NCBI GenBank assembly: GCA_019420305.1
Contig: JAHZHL010000032.1
Coordinates: 1-64,000, forward strand
Direction: 5' to 3'
DNA from: Bacillota bacterium
GTDB lineage: Bacteria > Bacillota > Clostridia > Peptostreptococcales > Anaerovoracaceae
Length of the DNA: 64,000 nt
Every line of letters begins with the position of its first letter. Within the stretch, counting starts at the first letter, position 1. The position numbers were made by a program, and so were the translations under genes. Shown here in pieces: positions 25,589 through 34,478 of this stretch. The notes under the pieces are model-generated. The model saw only the letters and a program-made list of their open reading frames with translations, made no database searches and was not told where the DNA came from.

Positions 25589-26806
25589 ATGAATTATATT
25601 GACGGAGGGGTGTGCGCTCCGGCAGGTTTTCAGGCGGCCGGCGTGCATTGCGGAATCAGAAGCAAAAACACAGAGAAAAAGGATCTGGCGCTGATCGTCA
25701 GTGACAGATTGTGCAGCGCGGCGGCTGTATATACGACGAATAAAGTAAAGGGCGCGCCCATCGCGGTGACGAAAGCCCATCTGGAAAATGGAAAAGCCCA
25801 GGCAGTAATCTGCAACAGCGGAAATGCCAACACTTGCGCGCCCAACGGACGGGAAATTGCGGAGAAAACCTGCCAGCTGACCGCCGAATATACCGGCATA
25901 CCGGCAGAGGATATTATCGTTTGCTCCACCGGAGTCATCGGGGAACCTCTCAGCATGGAGCCTTTTGAACGCGGCATGGGTCCACTTGTCCAGGCTCTGA
26001 GCGCGGACGGGGGAACGATGGCGGCGGAAGCCATTATGACGACGGATACGGTTTCCAAGGAATGTGCCGTAGAATTTGAACTGGGCGGCAAAACCTGCCA
26101 TATTGGCGCGACGGCAAAGGGAAGCGGTATGATTAACCCCAATATGGCAACTATGCTTTCCTTTATTGCCACGGACGCGGCTGTTTCCCCGGAAATGCTG
26201 CAAAAAGCCTTGTCGGAAGACATTAAAGATACATACAACCAGCTCAGCGTGGACGGAGATACCTCCACCAACGATACAGTGGCGATTATGGCCAACGGAG
26301 CGGCGGGAAACAAAGAGATTACAGAAGAAGGAGCGGAATTTGAGACCTTCTGCCGCGCCCTGAGAATGGTAACCGAGGTACTGACAAAAAAACTTGCCAG
26401 AGACGGAGAAGGCGCCACAAAACTCATCGAATGCCAGGTGAAAGGCGCTCCGGATGCAGATGCCGCGAGAATCCTCTCAAAATCTGTAATTTCTTCGGAT
26501 TTGTTTAAGTCCGCTATGTTCGGGGAGGATGCCAACTGGGGAAGAGTCCTCTGCTCCCTGGGCTATGCGAGAGCTGACTTTGACGCCAGCGATATTCAGG
26601 TAGAAATGGGTTCTGGGAAAGGCGTGATAAAAGTCTGTGAACATTCGGCGCTGTATCCTCACAGCGAAGAAGAGGCGGCGGAAATTCTGGCGGAAGAAGA
26701 GATTACAATTTATGTGGATTTGCATCAGGGCAAGGGCGAGGCAAAAGCCTGGGGCTGTGATTTAACCTACGATTATGTTAAAATAAACGGGGATTATCGT
26801 TCATAA
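25589..26806 (+). CDS. argJ: Bifunctional glutamate N-acetyltransferase / N-acetylglutamate synthase
   Basis: 405 residues. The autocleavage and nucleophile motif KGSGMINPNMATMLSF contains Thr188, where the precursor splits into alpha and beta chains. VDGDTSTNDT and the C-terminal CDLTYDYVKINGDYRS are typical. ArgJ transfers acetyl from N-acetylornithine to glutamate, so the pathway recycles acetyl groups and needs no argE. Whether it also uses acetyl-CoA is not decidable from the sequence. It may be controlled by the inverted-repeat leader just upstream. Confidence 0.95.
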   Translation: MNYIDGGVCAPAGFQAAGVHCGIRSKNTEKKDLALIVSDRLCSAAAVYTTNKVKGAPIAVTKAHLENGKAQAVICNSGNANTCAPNGREIAEKTCQLTAEYTGIPAEDIIVCSTGVIGEPLSMEPFERGMGPLVQALSADGGTMAAEAIMTTDTVSKECAVEFELGGKTCHIGATAKGSGMINPNMATMLSFIATDAAVSPEMLQKALSEDIKDTYNQLSVDGDTSTNDTVAIMANGAAGNKEITEEGAEFETFCRALRMVTEVLTKKLARDGEGATKLIECQVKGAPDADAARILSKSVISSDLFKSAMFGEDANWGRVLCSLGYARADFDASDIQVEMGSGKGVIKVCEHSALYPHSEEEAAEILAEEEITIYVDLHQGKGEAKAWGCDLTYDYVKINGDYRS

Positions 26807-26819
26807 GGAGGGCTAAGCG

Positions 26820-27716
26820 GTGGTAAATCAAAAGTATTTAGATAAAGCGGAAGTCTTAGTCGAAGCCCTGCCGTACATTCAGCGGTTCAACCGTAAAATT
26901 ATCGTCATTAAATACGGCGGCAGCGCGATGCTGGACGAAGATCTGAAGAAAAAAGTCATTGAAGACGTTGTACTTTTAAAGCTGGTCGGCTTTAAGCCGA
27001 TTATTGTTCACGGCGGAGGAAAAGAAATCAGCCGGTGGGTGGAAAAAGTGGGGATGGAACCCCGTTTCATAAAGGGCCTGCGGGTAACAGATGAGGATAC
27101 GATGGAACTGGTGGAAATGGTTCTGGGCAAAGTCAATAAAGAACTGGTGACCCTGGTTCAGTCTCTGGGAGTAAAAGCCGTCGGCGTCAGCGGAAAAGAC
27201 GGCGGGATGCTCCGGGTGTCCAAAAAGCAGGTGGAAGGCGGAGATATCGGTTATGTAGGGCGGATTGAGGAAGTAAACCCAAAGGTTCTGTATGATCTGC
27301 TGGAAAAGGACTTTCTGCCGATTGTATTCCCGGTGGGACTGGACGAACATTTTCATACCTACAACATTAACGCTGATGACGCGGCCTGCGCCATCGCGAA
27401 ATCGGTCAACGCGGAAAAGCTGGCGTTCCTGACAGACATTGACGGTGTATATAAAGATCCGGATGATCCGAAAACTCTGATCCCGGAACTTTATGTAAAT
27501 GAGGCGGAGCAGCTGATTGAGGATGGATATATCGGAGGGGGAATGCTTCCGAAACTCAACAACTGTATTGACGCGATCCGCTGCGGCGTCTCCAGAGTCC
27601 ATATCCTTGACGGGCGAATCCCTCACAGTATGCTGCTTGAAATTTTTACGGACAAGGGAGCCGGAACGGCGATTTTATGCGAAAGAGAGGCGAAATACTA
27701 CAATGAAGAAGATTGA
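26820..27716 (+). CDS. argB: Acetylglutamate kinase
   Basis: 298 residues from a GTG with AAGGAGGG upstream. Amino-acid kinase fold: IVIKYGGSAM, IIVHGGGKEISRW, VGRIEEVNPKVL and the AFLTDIDGVYKDPDDP motif. The N-terminal extension (about 20 residues, YLDKAEVLVEALPYIQRF) is the helix found in hexameric, arginine-inhibited ArgB enzymes, so feedback control is likely. It phosphorylates N-acetylglutamate. The 3' end overlaps argD by 14 bp. Confidence 0.95.
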   Translation: MVNQKYLDKAEVLVEALPYIQRFNRKIIVIKYGGSAMLDEDLKKKVIEDVVLLKLVGFKPIIVHGGGKEISRWVEKVGMEPRFIKGLRVTDEDTMELVEMVLGKVNKELVTLVQSLGVKAVGVSGKDGGMLRVSKKQVEGGDIGYVGRIEEVNPKVLYDLLEKDFLPIVFPVGLDEHFHTYNINADDAACAIAKSVNAEKLAFLTDIDGVYKDPDDPKTLIPELYVNEAEQLIEDGYIGGGMLPKLNNCIDAIRCGVSRVHILDGRIPHSMLLEIFTDKGAGTAILCEREAKYYNEED

Positions 27717-28872
27717 TGTCAAAAAGATGGACCGGGAGAAAATCGTAGGCACCTACGGGCGTTTTGATCTGGTGGCGGATCATGGAAAGGGCGCCGTATG
27801 CGTCGATGAGGAAGGAAAGGAATATATCGACTTTACCGCGGGGATCGGCGTGAACTCCCTGGGATTCTGTGACGATGAATGGGTAAAGGCGGTCACGAAA
27901 CAGCTCAAAAAACTGCAGCACGTTTCCAACCTTTTCTATACAGAACCGCAGGTGCGGGTCGCGGATATTCTGACTCAAAGAACCGGTATGAAAAAAGTCT
28001 TTTTCGCCAATTCCGGCGCGGAAGCAAATGAAGTAGCTATTAAAACAGCCCGCAAATACAGTAACAACAAGTACGGAAATGATATCAACTGGATTGTGAC
28101 GCTGGAAAACTCTTTTCACGGGAGAACCATGGGCACGATTACCGCTACCGGCCAGGATGCCTATCATAAGGATTTTTATCCATTTTTGGGACATTTCGCT
28201 TACTGCAGGCCGGATGATATTGACGATCTTTATGAGAAAGTAACGGATCAGACCTGTGCCATTATGATGGAAATGGTGCAGGGAGAGGGAGGCGTTGTCA
28301 ATCTCAGTAAGGAGTTTGTCAAGGCCGCGGAAGAATTGTGCCAGAGAAAGGATATGCTGCTGATTATCGATGAGGTTCAGACCGGGATCGGCAGAACGGG
28401 AAAACTGTTCGCCTATGAATACTTTGACGTGAAGCCGGATATTGTGACGTTTGCCAAGGGTATCGGCGGAGGACTTCCGATTGGAGGAGCCCTGTTCGGC
28501 GAGCGGGCCTGTGATGTGCTGAAGCCGGGAAATCATGGCACAACCTACGGAGGGAATCCTGTGGCCTGCGCCGGGGCGCTGGAAGTGTTAAACCGTATGG
28601 ACGACGCGTTTCTCAAAGATGTGGAAGAAAAAGGCGCCTATTTGAAAGAAAAACTGCTGGCAATTCCGGAAGTGGCATCTGTTTCCGGCATGGGTCTGAT
28701 GATAGGTGTTGAATTGAAGAAAAAGAATGCCAAAGACACGGTGAACGAAGCATTGGAAAAAGGCCTGATGATCCTGACAGCAAAGGAAAAAATCCGGCTT
28801 CTGCCGCCCCTTACAATTACCTATGAAGAGATCGACAAAGGTCTGAAAATCTTAGAAGATGTCTTAAAATAG
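27703..28872 (+). CDS. argD: Acetylornithine aminotransferase
   Basis: 389 residues from the ATG at 27703, inside the argB end (translational coupling). PLP fold type I: FANSGAEANEVAIK, SFHGRTMGT, LLIIDEVQTGIGRTGKLFAYE and the PLP lysine in TFAKGIGGGLPIGG. It converts N-acetylglutamate semialdehyde to N-acetylornithine. No argF follows; the remaining arginine genes must lie elsewhere. Longer upstream in-frame starts would lie within argB and are not supported. Confidence 0.94.
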   Translation: MKKIDVKKMDREKIVGTYGRFDLVADHGKGAVCVDEEGKEYIDFTAGIGVNSLGFCDDEWVKAVTKQLKKLQHVSNLFYTEPQVRVADILTQRTGMKKVFFANSGAEANEVAIKTARKYSNNKYGNDINWIVTLENSFHGRTMGTITATGQDAYHKDFYPFLGHFAYCRPDDIDDLYEKVTDQTCAIMMEMVQGEGGVVNLSKEFVKAAEELCQRKDMLLIIDEVQTGIGRTGKLFAYEYFDVKPDIVTFAKGIGGGLPIGGALFGERACDVLKPGNHGTTYGGNPVACAGALEVLNRMDDAFLKDVEEKGAYLKEKLLAIPEVASVSGMGLMIGVELKKKNAKDTVNEALEKGLMILTAKEKIRLLPPLTITYEEIDKGLKILEDVLK

Positions 28873-28885
28873 CTTTACGCCTATA

Positions 28886-28916
28886 GAATAAAAAGCCTTC
28901 GGTCTGCACATAAATA
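28886..28916 (+). promoter_or_regulatory. Possible sigma-F/sigma-G-type promoter of sigG
   Basis: GAATA at 28886-28890 fits the forespore -35 pattern GHATR. After 18 bp comes CATAAATA (28909-28916), close to the forespore -10 pattern CATNNTA. The same CATAAATAAG (28909-28918) is also a perfect complement of CTTATTTATG at the sigG start codon (28970-28979). Confidence 0.45.
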
Positions 28917-28976
28917 AGATAGGGAAGAAACGCCCGCGCTTAAGGGGAGCAAAGCGAGGATGCGAGGACCTTATTT

Positions 28977-29747
28977 ATGGCTAACAAGGTTGAAATCTGT
29001 GGGGTGAATACGGCAAAACTGCCCCGCTATAGGGACAAAGAGATGATGGAAATGATCGAAAAGGTCAAGGCGGGAGATGAAGAGGTAAGAGAGGAATTTA
29101 TAAAAGGGAATCTGCGTCTTGTGTTAAGCGTAATTCAGAGATTTAACAATCGGGGAGAAAATCCCGATGATCTGTTCCAGGTGGGATGCATCGGACTGAT
29201 TAAAGCCCTGGATAATTTCGACACATCCCATGGCGTAAAATTCAGCACCTATGCGGTGCCAATGATTATCGGGGAAGTGCGGAGGTATCTTCGGGATAAC
29301 AATAGTATCCGTGTATCCCGTTCTCTTCGGGATACGGCATACAAAGCGCTGCAGGCGAAGGAAAAGCTGGAGCGTCTGCTGCAGCGGGAGCCTAACGTGA
29401 CGGAAATTGCCAAAGAACTGGATATGAAGCGGGAAGATATCGTGTTGGCGTTGGATTCCATCCAGGATCCGATTTCACTATTTGAACCGGTTTTTCACGA
29501 TAACGGAGATGCGGTCTATGTGATGGATCAGGTCAAAGATATGAAGAATACAGACGCTAAGTGGATTGAGAATATCTCCCTGTCTGAAGCGATGAAAAAG
29601 CTTTCCCCCAGGGAACGAAATATTCTTACGATGCGTTTCTTTGAGGGAAAGACCCAGATGGAAGTGGCCCAGGAAATTTCCATCAGCCAGGCGCAGGTAT
29701 CCAGATTGGAAAAAAACGCGCTTAAATACATGCGCAAATACGTGTAG
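28977..29747 (+). CDS. sigG: Sporulation sigma factor SigG
   Basis: 256 residues. The N-terminus NKVEICGVNTAKLP is a near signature of SigG. Sigma-70 region 2 (NLRLVLSVIQRFNNRGENPDDLFQVGCIGLIKALDNFD), region 3 and region 4 (SPRERNILTMRFFEGKTQMEVAQEISISQAQVSRLEKNALKYMRK) are complete. It directs late forespore transcription. It is separated here from spoIIGA and sigE, its usual neighbours in Bacillus. GAGGA lies eight bases before the ATG, partly within a possible stem. This gene is the strongest evidence that the organism sporulates. Confidence 0.95.
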   Translation: MANKVEICGVNTAKLPRYRDKEMMEMIEKVKAGDEEVREEFIKGNLRLVLSVIQRFNNRGENPDDLFQVGCIGLIKALDNFDTSHGVKFSTYAVPMIIGEVRRYLRDNNSIRVSRSLRDTAYKALQAKEKLERLLQREPNVTEIAKELDMKREDIVLALDSIQDPISLFEPVFHDNGDAVYVMDQVKDMKNTDAKWIENISLSEAMKKLSPRERNILTMRFFEGKTQMEVAQEISISQAQVSRLEKNALKYMRKYV

Positions 29748-29787
29748 ACACTGGAAGCACCACCAGGAAAGGCAAGTGAAAATGTGT

Positions 29788-29842
29788 CCCCTTTTCAGAT
29801 GTAGAAACAGAAAACTATATTTGAAAAGGGGCCTTTTATAAT
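29788..29842 (+). terminator. Rho-independent terminator after sigG
   Basis: CCCCTTTTCA (29788-29797) and TGAAAAGGGG (29822-29831) form a 10-bp stem, followed by CCTTTTATAATTTTT. Confidence 0.8.
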
Positions 29843-29922
29843 TTTTGCAATCGATAAAATTATCCATAATTTATGGGTGTTTTCTTGAACATAGATTTTA
29901 TGCTTGTCTAAGGCCTTTTCCC

Positions 29923-29952
29923 TTGACTTCTCTGATCCAAAGGGGATATACT
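29923..29952 (+). promoter_or_regulatory. Promoter of the first choline-island operon
   Basis: TTGACT (29923-29928), an 18-bp spacer and TATACT (29947-29952) lie 48 bp before the TPR gene. CCCTT and AAGGG flank the -35 and spacer as a short imperfect dyad that a regulator could use. Confidence 0.65.
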
Positions 29953-29999
29953 TGAGTATAAAATGAAAACGGTTACAATCATAGAAAGGGGGAAGAAGG

Positions 30000-30815
30000 A
30001 TGGACGACAGAATTGATATACAGGAATTTTATAAAGGTTTGGACATTATGTTCCAGAAAAAAGACAGCAAAGAAACCATGCGGTATCTGGATAGCTGGCT
30101 GAAAACGGCAGAAGAAAAAGCAGATCGCTCTGGGATTGTGGCAGTCTGCAACGAGCTGGGAGGTTTGTGCCGTGTGACCGGACAGATTGAACGGGCTAAG
30201 GAGCTTTACCGCAGAGTACTGGAAAATCTGGAGCAGATGGGACTTTCGAGCACAGAGCATTACGCGACAGCGCTGATCAATATGGGAGATGTCTATATCA
30301 ATGGAAAGGAACCGCAACAGGCGCTGGAGCTGTTTCTAAAGGCAAGAACACTGCTGGAAAAATGCGGCCTGACCGGGGATTACCGTATGGCGGCGCTGTG
30401 CAATAATATCAGCGCGATCTACCGAGATACCGGTCAGTTCGCGGAAGCGGAGCAGGATCTGGATATCGCCTTCCGGATTATACGAGGGCTTCCCCAATAC
30501 AGGGGGGAATTGGCCACAACCTATATTAATCTGGGCGAACTGCAGGTGCGGCAGAACAAACTGGAAATGGCAAGAGAAAGCTTTGAAGAAGCGATTCGGA
30601 TTTTTGAAGAGGATACCGGAGGTCAGGACGTTCATTATTCCGCGGCTTGTGCCGGACTGGGTGAAGTCTTTTTTCTTACGGGAAGACTGGAGGAATCCGA
30701 AAAATATTATGAGAAGGCGATGCGGCTGATCGAGCGTGATTTCGGAAAGACTCCGTATTACAGTATGATGGCGGAAAATCTGCAAAAGGTCCGCCAGAGC
30801 CGGCAAAAGCGGTAG
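30000..30815 (+). CDS. Tetratricopeptide repeat protein
   Basis: 271 residues made almost entirely of helix pairs with TPR spacing: repeats around residues 42-75 (VCNELGGLCRVTGQIERAKELY), 82-115, 125-160 (AALCNNISAIYRDTGQFAEAE), 170-200 (TYINLGELQVRQNKLEMARESF) and 210-245. There is no signal peptide and no other domain. It is the first gene of an operon with DUF4037, DUF4125, a MerR regulator and the shell protein EutS. A scaffold or regulatory role for these neighbours is an inference only. Confidence 0.87.
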   Translation: MDDRIDIQEFYKGLDIMFQKKDSKETMRYLDSWLKTAEEKADRSGIVAVCNELGGLCRVTGQIERAKELYRRVLENLEQMGLSSTEHYATALINMGDVYINGKEPQQALELFLKARTLLEKCGLTGDYRMAALCNNISAIYRDTGQFAEAEQDLDIAFRIIRGLPQYRGELATTYINLGELQVRQNKLEMARESFEEAIRIFEEDTGGQDVHYSAACAGLGEVFFLTGRLEESEKYYEKAMRLIERDFGKTPYYSMMAENLQKVRQSRQKR

Positions 30816-30837
30816 CCAGGGACGGAGGTAGCAGACT

Positions 30838-31776
30838 ATGAAAGGAATGGAGCTTGCGAAAGCGTATTTTGAAGAGTATGGAATTCCGATGATTGAGACA
30901 AGCTTTTCCCAGTATCAGGGCCAGATTGCGGCAGGGCTTGTGGGAGAAGGATCGGAATGTCTGGGATACGACGATGAATTTTCTCAGGATCACGATTTTG
31001 GACCGGGGTTTTGCGTCTGGATTCCAGAAGATGTTTACCGGGAAATCGGCAATGCCATGCAGGCGGCTTATGACAGCCTGCCGAAAACTTATCGCGGTTT
31101 TACGCGAATTCAGTCGGCGCAGGCGGACAAGCGTGTCGGAATATTTTCGTTGGAACGATTTTATCAGAAATATACAGGTCTTACCCATGCTCCTAAGGAT
31201 AATTTGGAATGGTTTCGTATACCAGAGAGCTTTCTTGCTACTGCAGTAAATGGACAGGTTTTCCGTGACCCAATGGGAACTTTTTCGCAGATACGGAGTA
31301 TTCTGAAAGATTTTTATCCTTTGGATGTTATGAAAAAAAAGCTGGCGGCGAGGGCTGCTGTTATGGCACAGGCGGGACAGTACAATTATCCCCGCTGTAT
31401 GAAACGGGGCGACAGCTACGCGGCGTATCTGGCCTGCGGAGAATTTGTGCGAGCGGCGCTTTCCGCGATTTATCTGCTGAATGAACGCTACATGCCCTTT
31501 TATAAATGGGCGTTTCGGGGTGCAGATGAGTTGAAGATCCTTTCTGGAACGGTCCATGAACTGAAGGAATTAGTACTGCTCAGTGACGAAATGGAAAACC
31601 GGAGCCGGAAGGAATGGTTAATAGAAGATATATGTATTGAAGTAGGAAGGGAACTGAACCGGAAGGGCTTTACACGTACAACAGATGCGTTTCTGCAAAG
31701 TCATGGCGAGGAACTGATGAGGAGCATTCGCGACCAGAGGCTCAGCAGTCTTCCGATTATGGTGGATTGTAGATAA
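30838..31776 (+). CDS. DUF4037 protein (nucleotidyltransferase-like)
   Basis: 312 residues. The N-terminal part has GLVGEGSECLGYDDEFSQDHDFGPGF. The Gly-rich element followed by spaced Asp residues recalls the catalytic loop of the nucleotidyltransferase fold (G-S...D-x-D), and this family is catalogued as DUF4037. The middle and C-terminal parts are helical, without known motifs. It is flanked by the TPR and DUF4125 genes with short gaps. No substrate is known. Its presence beside microcompartment genes suggests a control role rather than a catabolic step. Confidence 0.75.
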   Translation: MKGMELAKAYFEEYGIPMIETSFSQYQGQIAAGLVGEGSECLGYDDEFSQDHDFGPGFCVWIPEDVYREIGNAMQAAYDSLPKTYRGFTRIQSAQADKRVGIFSLERFYQKYTGLTHAPKDNLEWFRIPESFLATAVNGQVFRDPMGTFSQIRSILKDFYPLDVMKKKLAARAAVMAQAGQYNYPRCMKRGDSYAAYLACGEFVRAALSAIYLLNERYMPFYKWAFRGADELKILSGTVHELKELVLLSDEMENRSRKEWLIEDICIEVGRELNRKGFTRTTDAFLQSHGEELMRSIRDQRLSSLPIMVDCR

Positions 31777-31827
31777 AACAAACATCTCAAAAATGAAAGA
31801 AGGAATACCGTAAAAAGGAGGGAGATT

Positions 31828-32457
31828 ATGCGAGAAGAAATAAAACGAAAAAACAGCCAGAAAGATGAATTGATCAATCAGATCATTGAGATGGAGTGGG
31901 AGATGTTCGATCATGTTCACAACGCGGGGGGGCGTGCTCCATGTCAGGATGACGAATGGACTTTTTATACAATGAGGTACAGCCAGCATAACGCGTTTAG
32001 CGCCGATACCCTGAAAAGCTATGAGCAAGATCTCCTGCAGGCAATTCGGGAGGGGCGGAACCTTCTGACTGAAAAATACGCCTATATGATGGAATTTACA
32101 GATCCCGATTATTTTGATCAGAATCTGAGAGATCATCTGCCGCGGATTTCGCCGGAAAAAGCGGAATTGGTGGATCAGATCGCAAACCTTCTGATTCGGG
32201 GAGAAAAAGAATTCGCGGAACAGTATCCGATTTTCAGCGGTACAGGACGGCCTCTTTTCGGAACCGGGGAACAAGATGTGTCTTTTCATATCTACGCGAT
32301 TGGAGAACTGAAAACCTATTCCGTAAGAACCCTGCTTTTGTACCTTCAGGATATACATAAAGAGAGGAATCCTTCTTTTGTGATTCACAGGACAACGGCG
32401 GAGTTTTATGGATACAAAAATTTAGACGATGCGGAACAAAAACTGAGAACCAGATGA
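31828..32457 (+). CDS. DUF4125 protein
   Basis: 209 residues behind AAAGGAGGGAG. The start region KDELINQIIEMEWEMFDHVHNAGGRAPCQDD and the following WTFYTMRYSQHNAF match the DUF4125 family as I remember it. It is mostly helical, with no signal peptide, membrane segment or known catalytic motif. DUF4125 and DUF4037 genes often occur side by side, as here. Function is unknown. Confidence 0.75.
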   Translation: MREEIKRKNSQKDELINQIIEMEWEMFDHVHNAGGRAPCQDDEWTFYTMRYSQHNAFSADTLKSYEQDLLQAIREGRNLLTEKYAYMMEFTDPDYFDQNLRDHLPRISPEKAELVDQIANLLIRGEKEFAEQYPIFSGTGRPLFGTGEQDVSFHIYAIGELKTYSVRTLLLYLQDIHKERNPSFVIHRTTAEFYGYKNLDDAEQKLRTR

Positions 32458-32487
32458 GAATGAGCAAAAATTGAGGGAGGGCGTTTG

Positions 32488-33318
32488 ATGAATGATGAGC
32501 AGCTCTATACGATTGGTGAAGTAAGTAAAATTTGTAATGTTTCCAGAAAAGCGCTGCGCTTTTATGACAAGATTGGCATTATCCGCCCGGATAAAATCTC
32601 CGAGGAAAACGGTTACCGGTTTTACAGCAGAGAAACGGTGCTGTTTGTGCCGGTTATTAAGTATTTTAAACAGATGGGCTTCAAGTTGGAGGAAATGAGG
32701 GAATTTCTGAAGGGCAGCTCCTACTCTGCTCATGAAAAGGGGTTTCGGGAAAAAATCGCGGAACTGAAAAAACAGGAAGAAGAAATTCATACCGCGTATA
32801 CCTCCGTTCAGGACTGGTATGATCTGATTGTAGAGGCAGAAAGTGTGATCGAAAATCAGGTTACAGAGGTTTCCGTCAAATACAGCGACGCGTTAACTAC
32901 CTGTTATCTGGAACAGGACTTCAATTATAATTATATGGATTCTATCATCAATATTAACTGGACGAACTACCTGGAGGAAATCGGGAAGGCTATTACCGGA
33001 CCGGTTATTTTATGGTTTCCTAATTGCAGAGAAAAAATGCAGGGGAAACCGACAAAAGCGAGGATCCTGCAGAAAATTATTTCCGACTGCGGAAATAATC
33101 CGGTTATGACTCTGGGCGGCTGTATGGTGGCGTCCTGCTATCATATTGGACCCCATGAAACGATCCGTGAAACATATGATAAAGTTTTCAGATGGACACA
33201 GGAGCACGGATATCGGTGTGGAGAAGATTCGACTGAGCGATATGTGACTGATTACTGGACAACCCGAAAGAGCGAGAATTTTGTTACGGAAGTAATTATT
33301 AAGGTAACAAGAAATTAA
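32488..33318 (+). CDS. MerR-family regulator with BmrR/GyrI-like effector domain
   Basis: 276 residues from the ATG at 32488 (GGGAGGG upstream). The N-terminal MerR HTH and wing (YTIGEVSKICNVSRKALRFYDKIGIIRP) is followed by a coiled coil (about 85-115). A C-terminal GyrI-like domain (about 125-276) resembles the ligand-binding domain of BmrR, a sensor of bulky organic cations. That makes a quaternary amine such as choline a plausible ligand. The likely target is the long-spacer promoter at 34479-34510 in front of the main choline operon. Confidence 0.88.
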   Translation: MNDEQLYTIGEVSKICNVSRKALRFYDKIGIIRPDKISEENGYRFYSRETVLFVPVIKYFKQMGFKLEEMREFLKGSSYSAHEKGFREKIAELKKQEEEIHTAYTSVQDWYDLIVEAESVIENQVTEVSVKYSDALTTCYLEQDFNYNYMDSIININWTNYLEEIGKAITGPVILWFPNCREKMQGKPTKARILQKIISDCGNNPVMTLGGCMVASCYHIGPHETIRETYDKVFRWTQEHGYRCGEDSTERYVTDYWTTRKSENFVTEVIIKVTRN

Positions 33319-33349
33319 GAAAGGAAATCAAACAGGAAAGGAGATTTTT

Positions 33350-33733
33350 ATGGATATAAAAGATTTGATCCCTCAGGATGAGAAGGGACAGCTTAGAATT
33401 ATACAGGAGCTGGTGCCGGGTAAGCAGATCACTCTGGCCCATGTCATCGGCGGACCGAGACCGATTGTATATAAAAAACTGGGATTGAATCCGGAAATTG
33501 ATTATCAGAATTCGGCAATCGGAATTCTCAATGTGAGTCCTCAGGAATCGGCTGTTATTGCCAGTGATATAGCCATCAAGGCGGGGGATGTATACCTTGG
33601 ATTTGTGGATCGATTCAGCGGAACGCTAATCATAACAGGGAGATTGTCCGAGGTAGAAACCGCTATGAATGAAATCGTTGAATATTTCAAAAATGAACTG
33701 GGTTATACGACCTGCGACATTACAAGAAGGTAG
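33350..33733 (+). CDS. eutS: EutS/PduU-type BMC shell protein (copy 1)
   Basis: 127 residues. It has the circularly permuted BMC-H fold of EutS/PduU: RIIQELVPGKQITLAHVIGGPRP at the start, IGILNVSPQESAVIASDIAIKAGDVYLGFVDRFSGTLIITG as the core, and a C-terminal strand. Compared with copy 2 at 42064 it carries an insertion around residues 42-50 (GLNPEIDYQ). It forms a hexameric facet tile with a beta-barrel cap. It lies in the first operon and is followed by an EutP-like GTPase. Confidence 0.92.
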   Translation: MDIKDLIPQDEKGQLRIIQELVPGKQITLAHVIGGPRPIVYKKLGLNPEIDYQNSAIGILNVSPQESAVIASDIAIKAGDVYLGFVDRFSGTLIITGRLSEVETAMNEIVEYFKNELGYTTCDITRR

Positions 33734-33742
33734 GCGCCCGCG

Positions 33743-34222
33743 ATGCGAAAGATCATATTTATCGGACGCAGTGAAGCGGGAAAAACAACGCTTACCCAGG
33801 CATTAAAAGGGGAGACGATTACTTACCACAAGACCCAGTATGTGAATAATTATGACGTTATTATCGATACGCCGGGAGAGTACGCTGAAACAAAGACTTT
33901 GGGCGGAGCACTGGCAGTTTACTCTTACGAAGCAGATGTGGTAGGGTTGCTTTTAAGTTCGATTGAGCCTTTCTCCCTGTATCCGCCTAATATTACGACT
34001 CTGTGCAATCGGGAAGTAATTGGAATTGTAACCAAAATTGAACATCCCTTGGGGGACCCTGAGCAAGCCGCGGAGTGGCTGCGTCTTGCCGGCTGTGAAA
34101 AAATTTTTTTTGTAAGCGCCTATACGGGAGAAGGGCTGGCTGAGCTTCTGGAATATCTGAAAGAAGACGGAGACGTGCTCCCATGGGAAGAAGCCAAGGA
34201 GAAGGACGCGCAGGCATATTGA
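33743..34222 (+). CDS. eutP: EutP/PduV-type GTPase (copy 1)
   Basis: 159 residues. P-loop GRSEAGKTTL (residues 7-16), a DTPGEY G3 motif, and TKIEHP at the G4 position (TKxE/D rather than canonical NKxD). This is the Ras-like GTPase family associated with Eut/Pdu microcompartments; family members have been linked to compartment positioning or acetate kinase-like activity. It closes the first operon and is followed by a strong terminator. It duplicates the EutP-like gene at 42414. Confidence 0.9.
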   Translation: MRKIIFIGRSEAGKTTLTQALKGETITYHKTQYVNNYDVIIDTPGEYAETKTLGGALAVYSYEADVVGLLLSSIEPFSLYPPNITTLCNREVIGIVTKIEHPLGDPEQAAEWLRLAGCEKIFFVSAYTGEGLAELLEYLKEDGDVLPWEEAKEKDAQAY

Positions 34223-34293
34223 AACAAGGTGTTCCCTTAAGGGGAATGTTTGCGGAACCTTAAATTTAAGATGAATTGTATAAATTTAAAGAC

Positions 34294-34343
34294 CAAATAA
34301 GGAACCGGAAGAGTTTTACTCTTTACCGGTGCCTTATTTTTTT
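34294..34343 (+). terminator. Strong rho-independent terminator between the choline operons
   Basis: AATAAGG-ACCGG-GAG on the left pairs with CTC-CCGGT-CCTTATT on the right, followed by a run of Ts. The near-complete 15-bp stem is the best terminator in the region. Confidence 0.88.
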
Positions 34344-34478
34344 GAAGGAATCAGGCTTCGGGAGCATTTGAGTAGAAGTGTCAGAAAAAAATAAAAAAAC
34401 ATAAATAACGAATGATTTTACATAGGGGAGCAGACAGGAGCGCGTAAGCCTGTGAATAGATTGTTAAAAAAATCGCTA

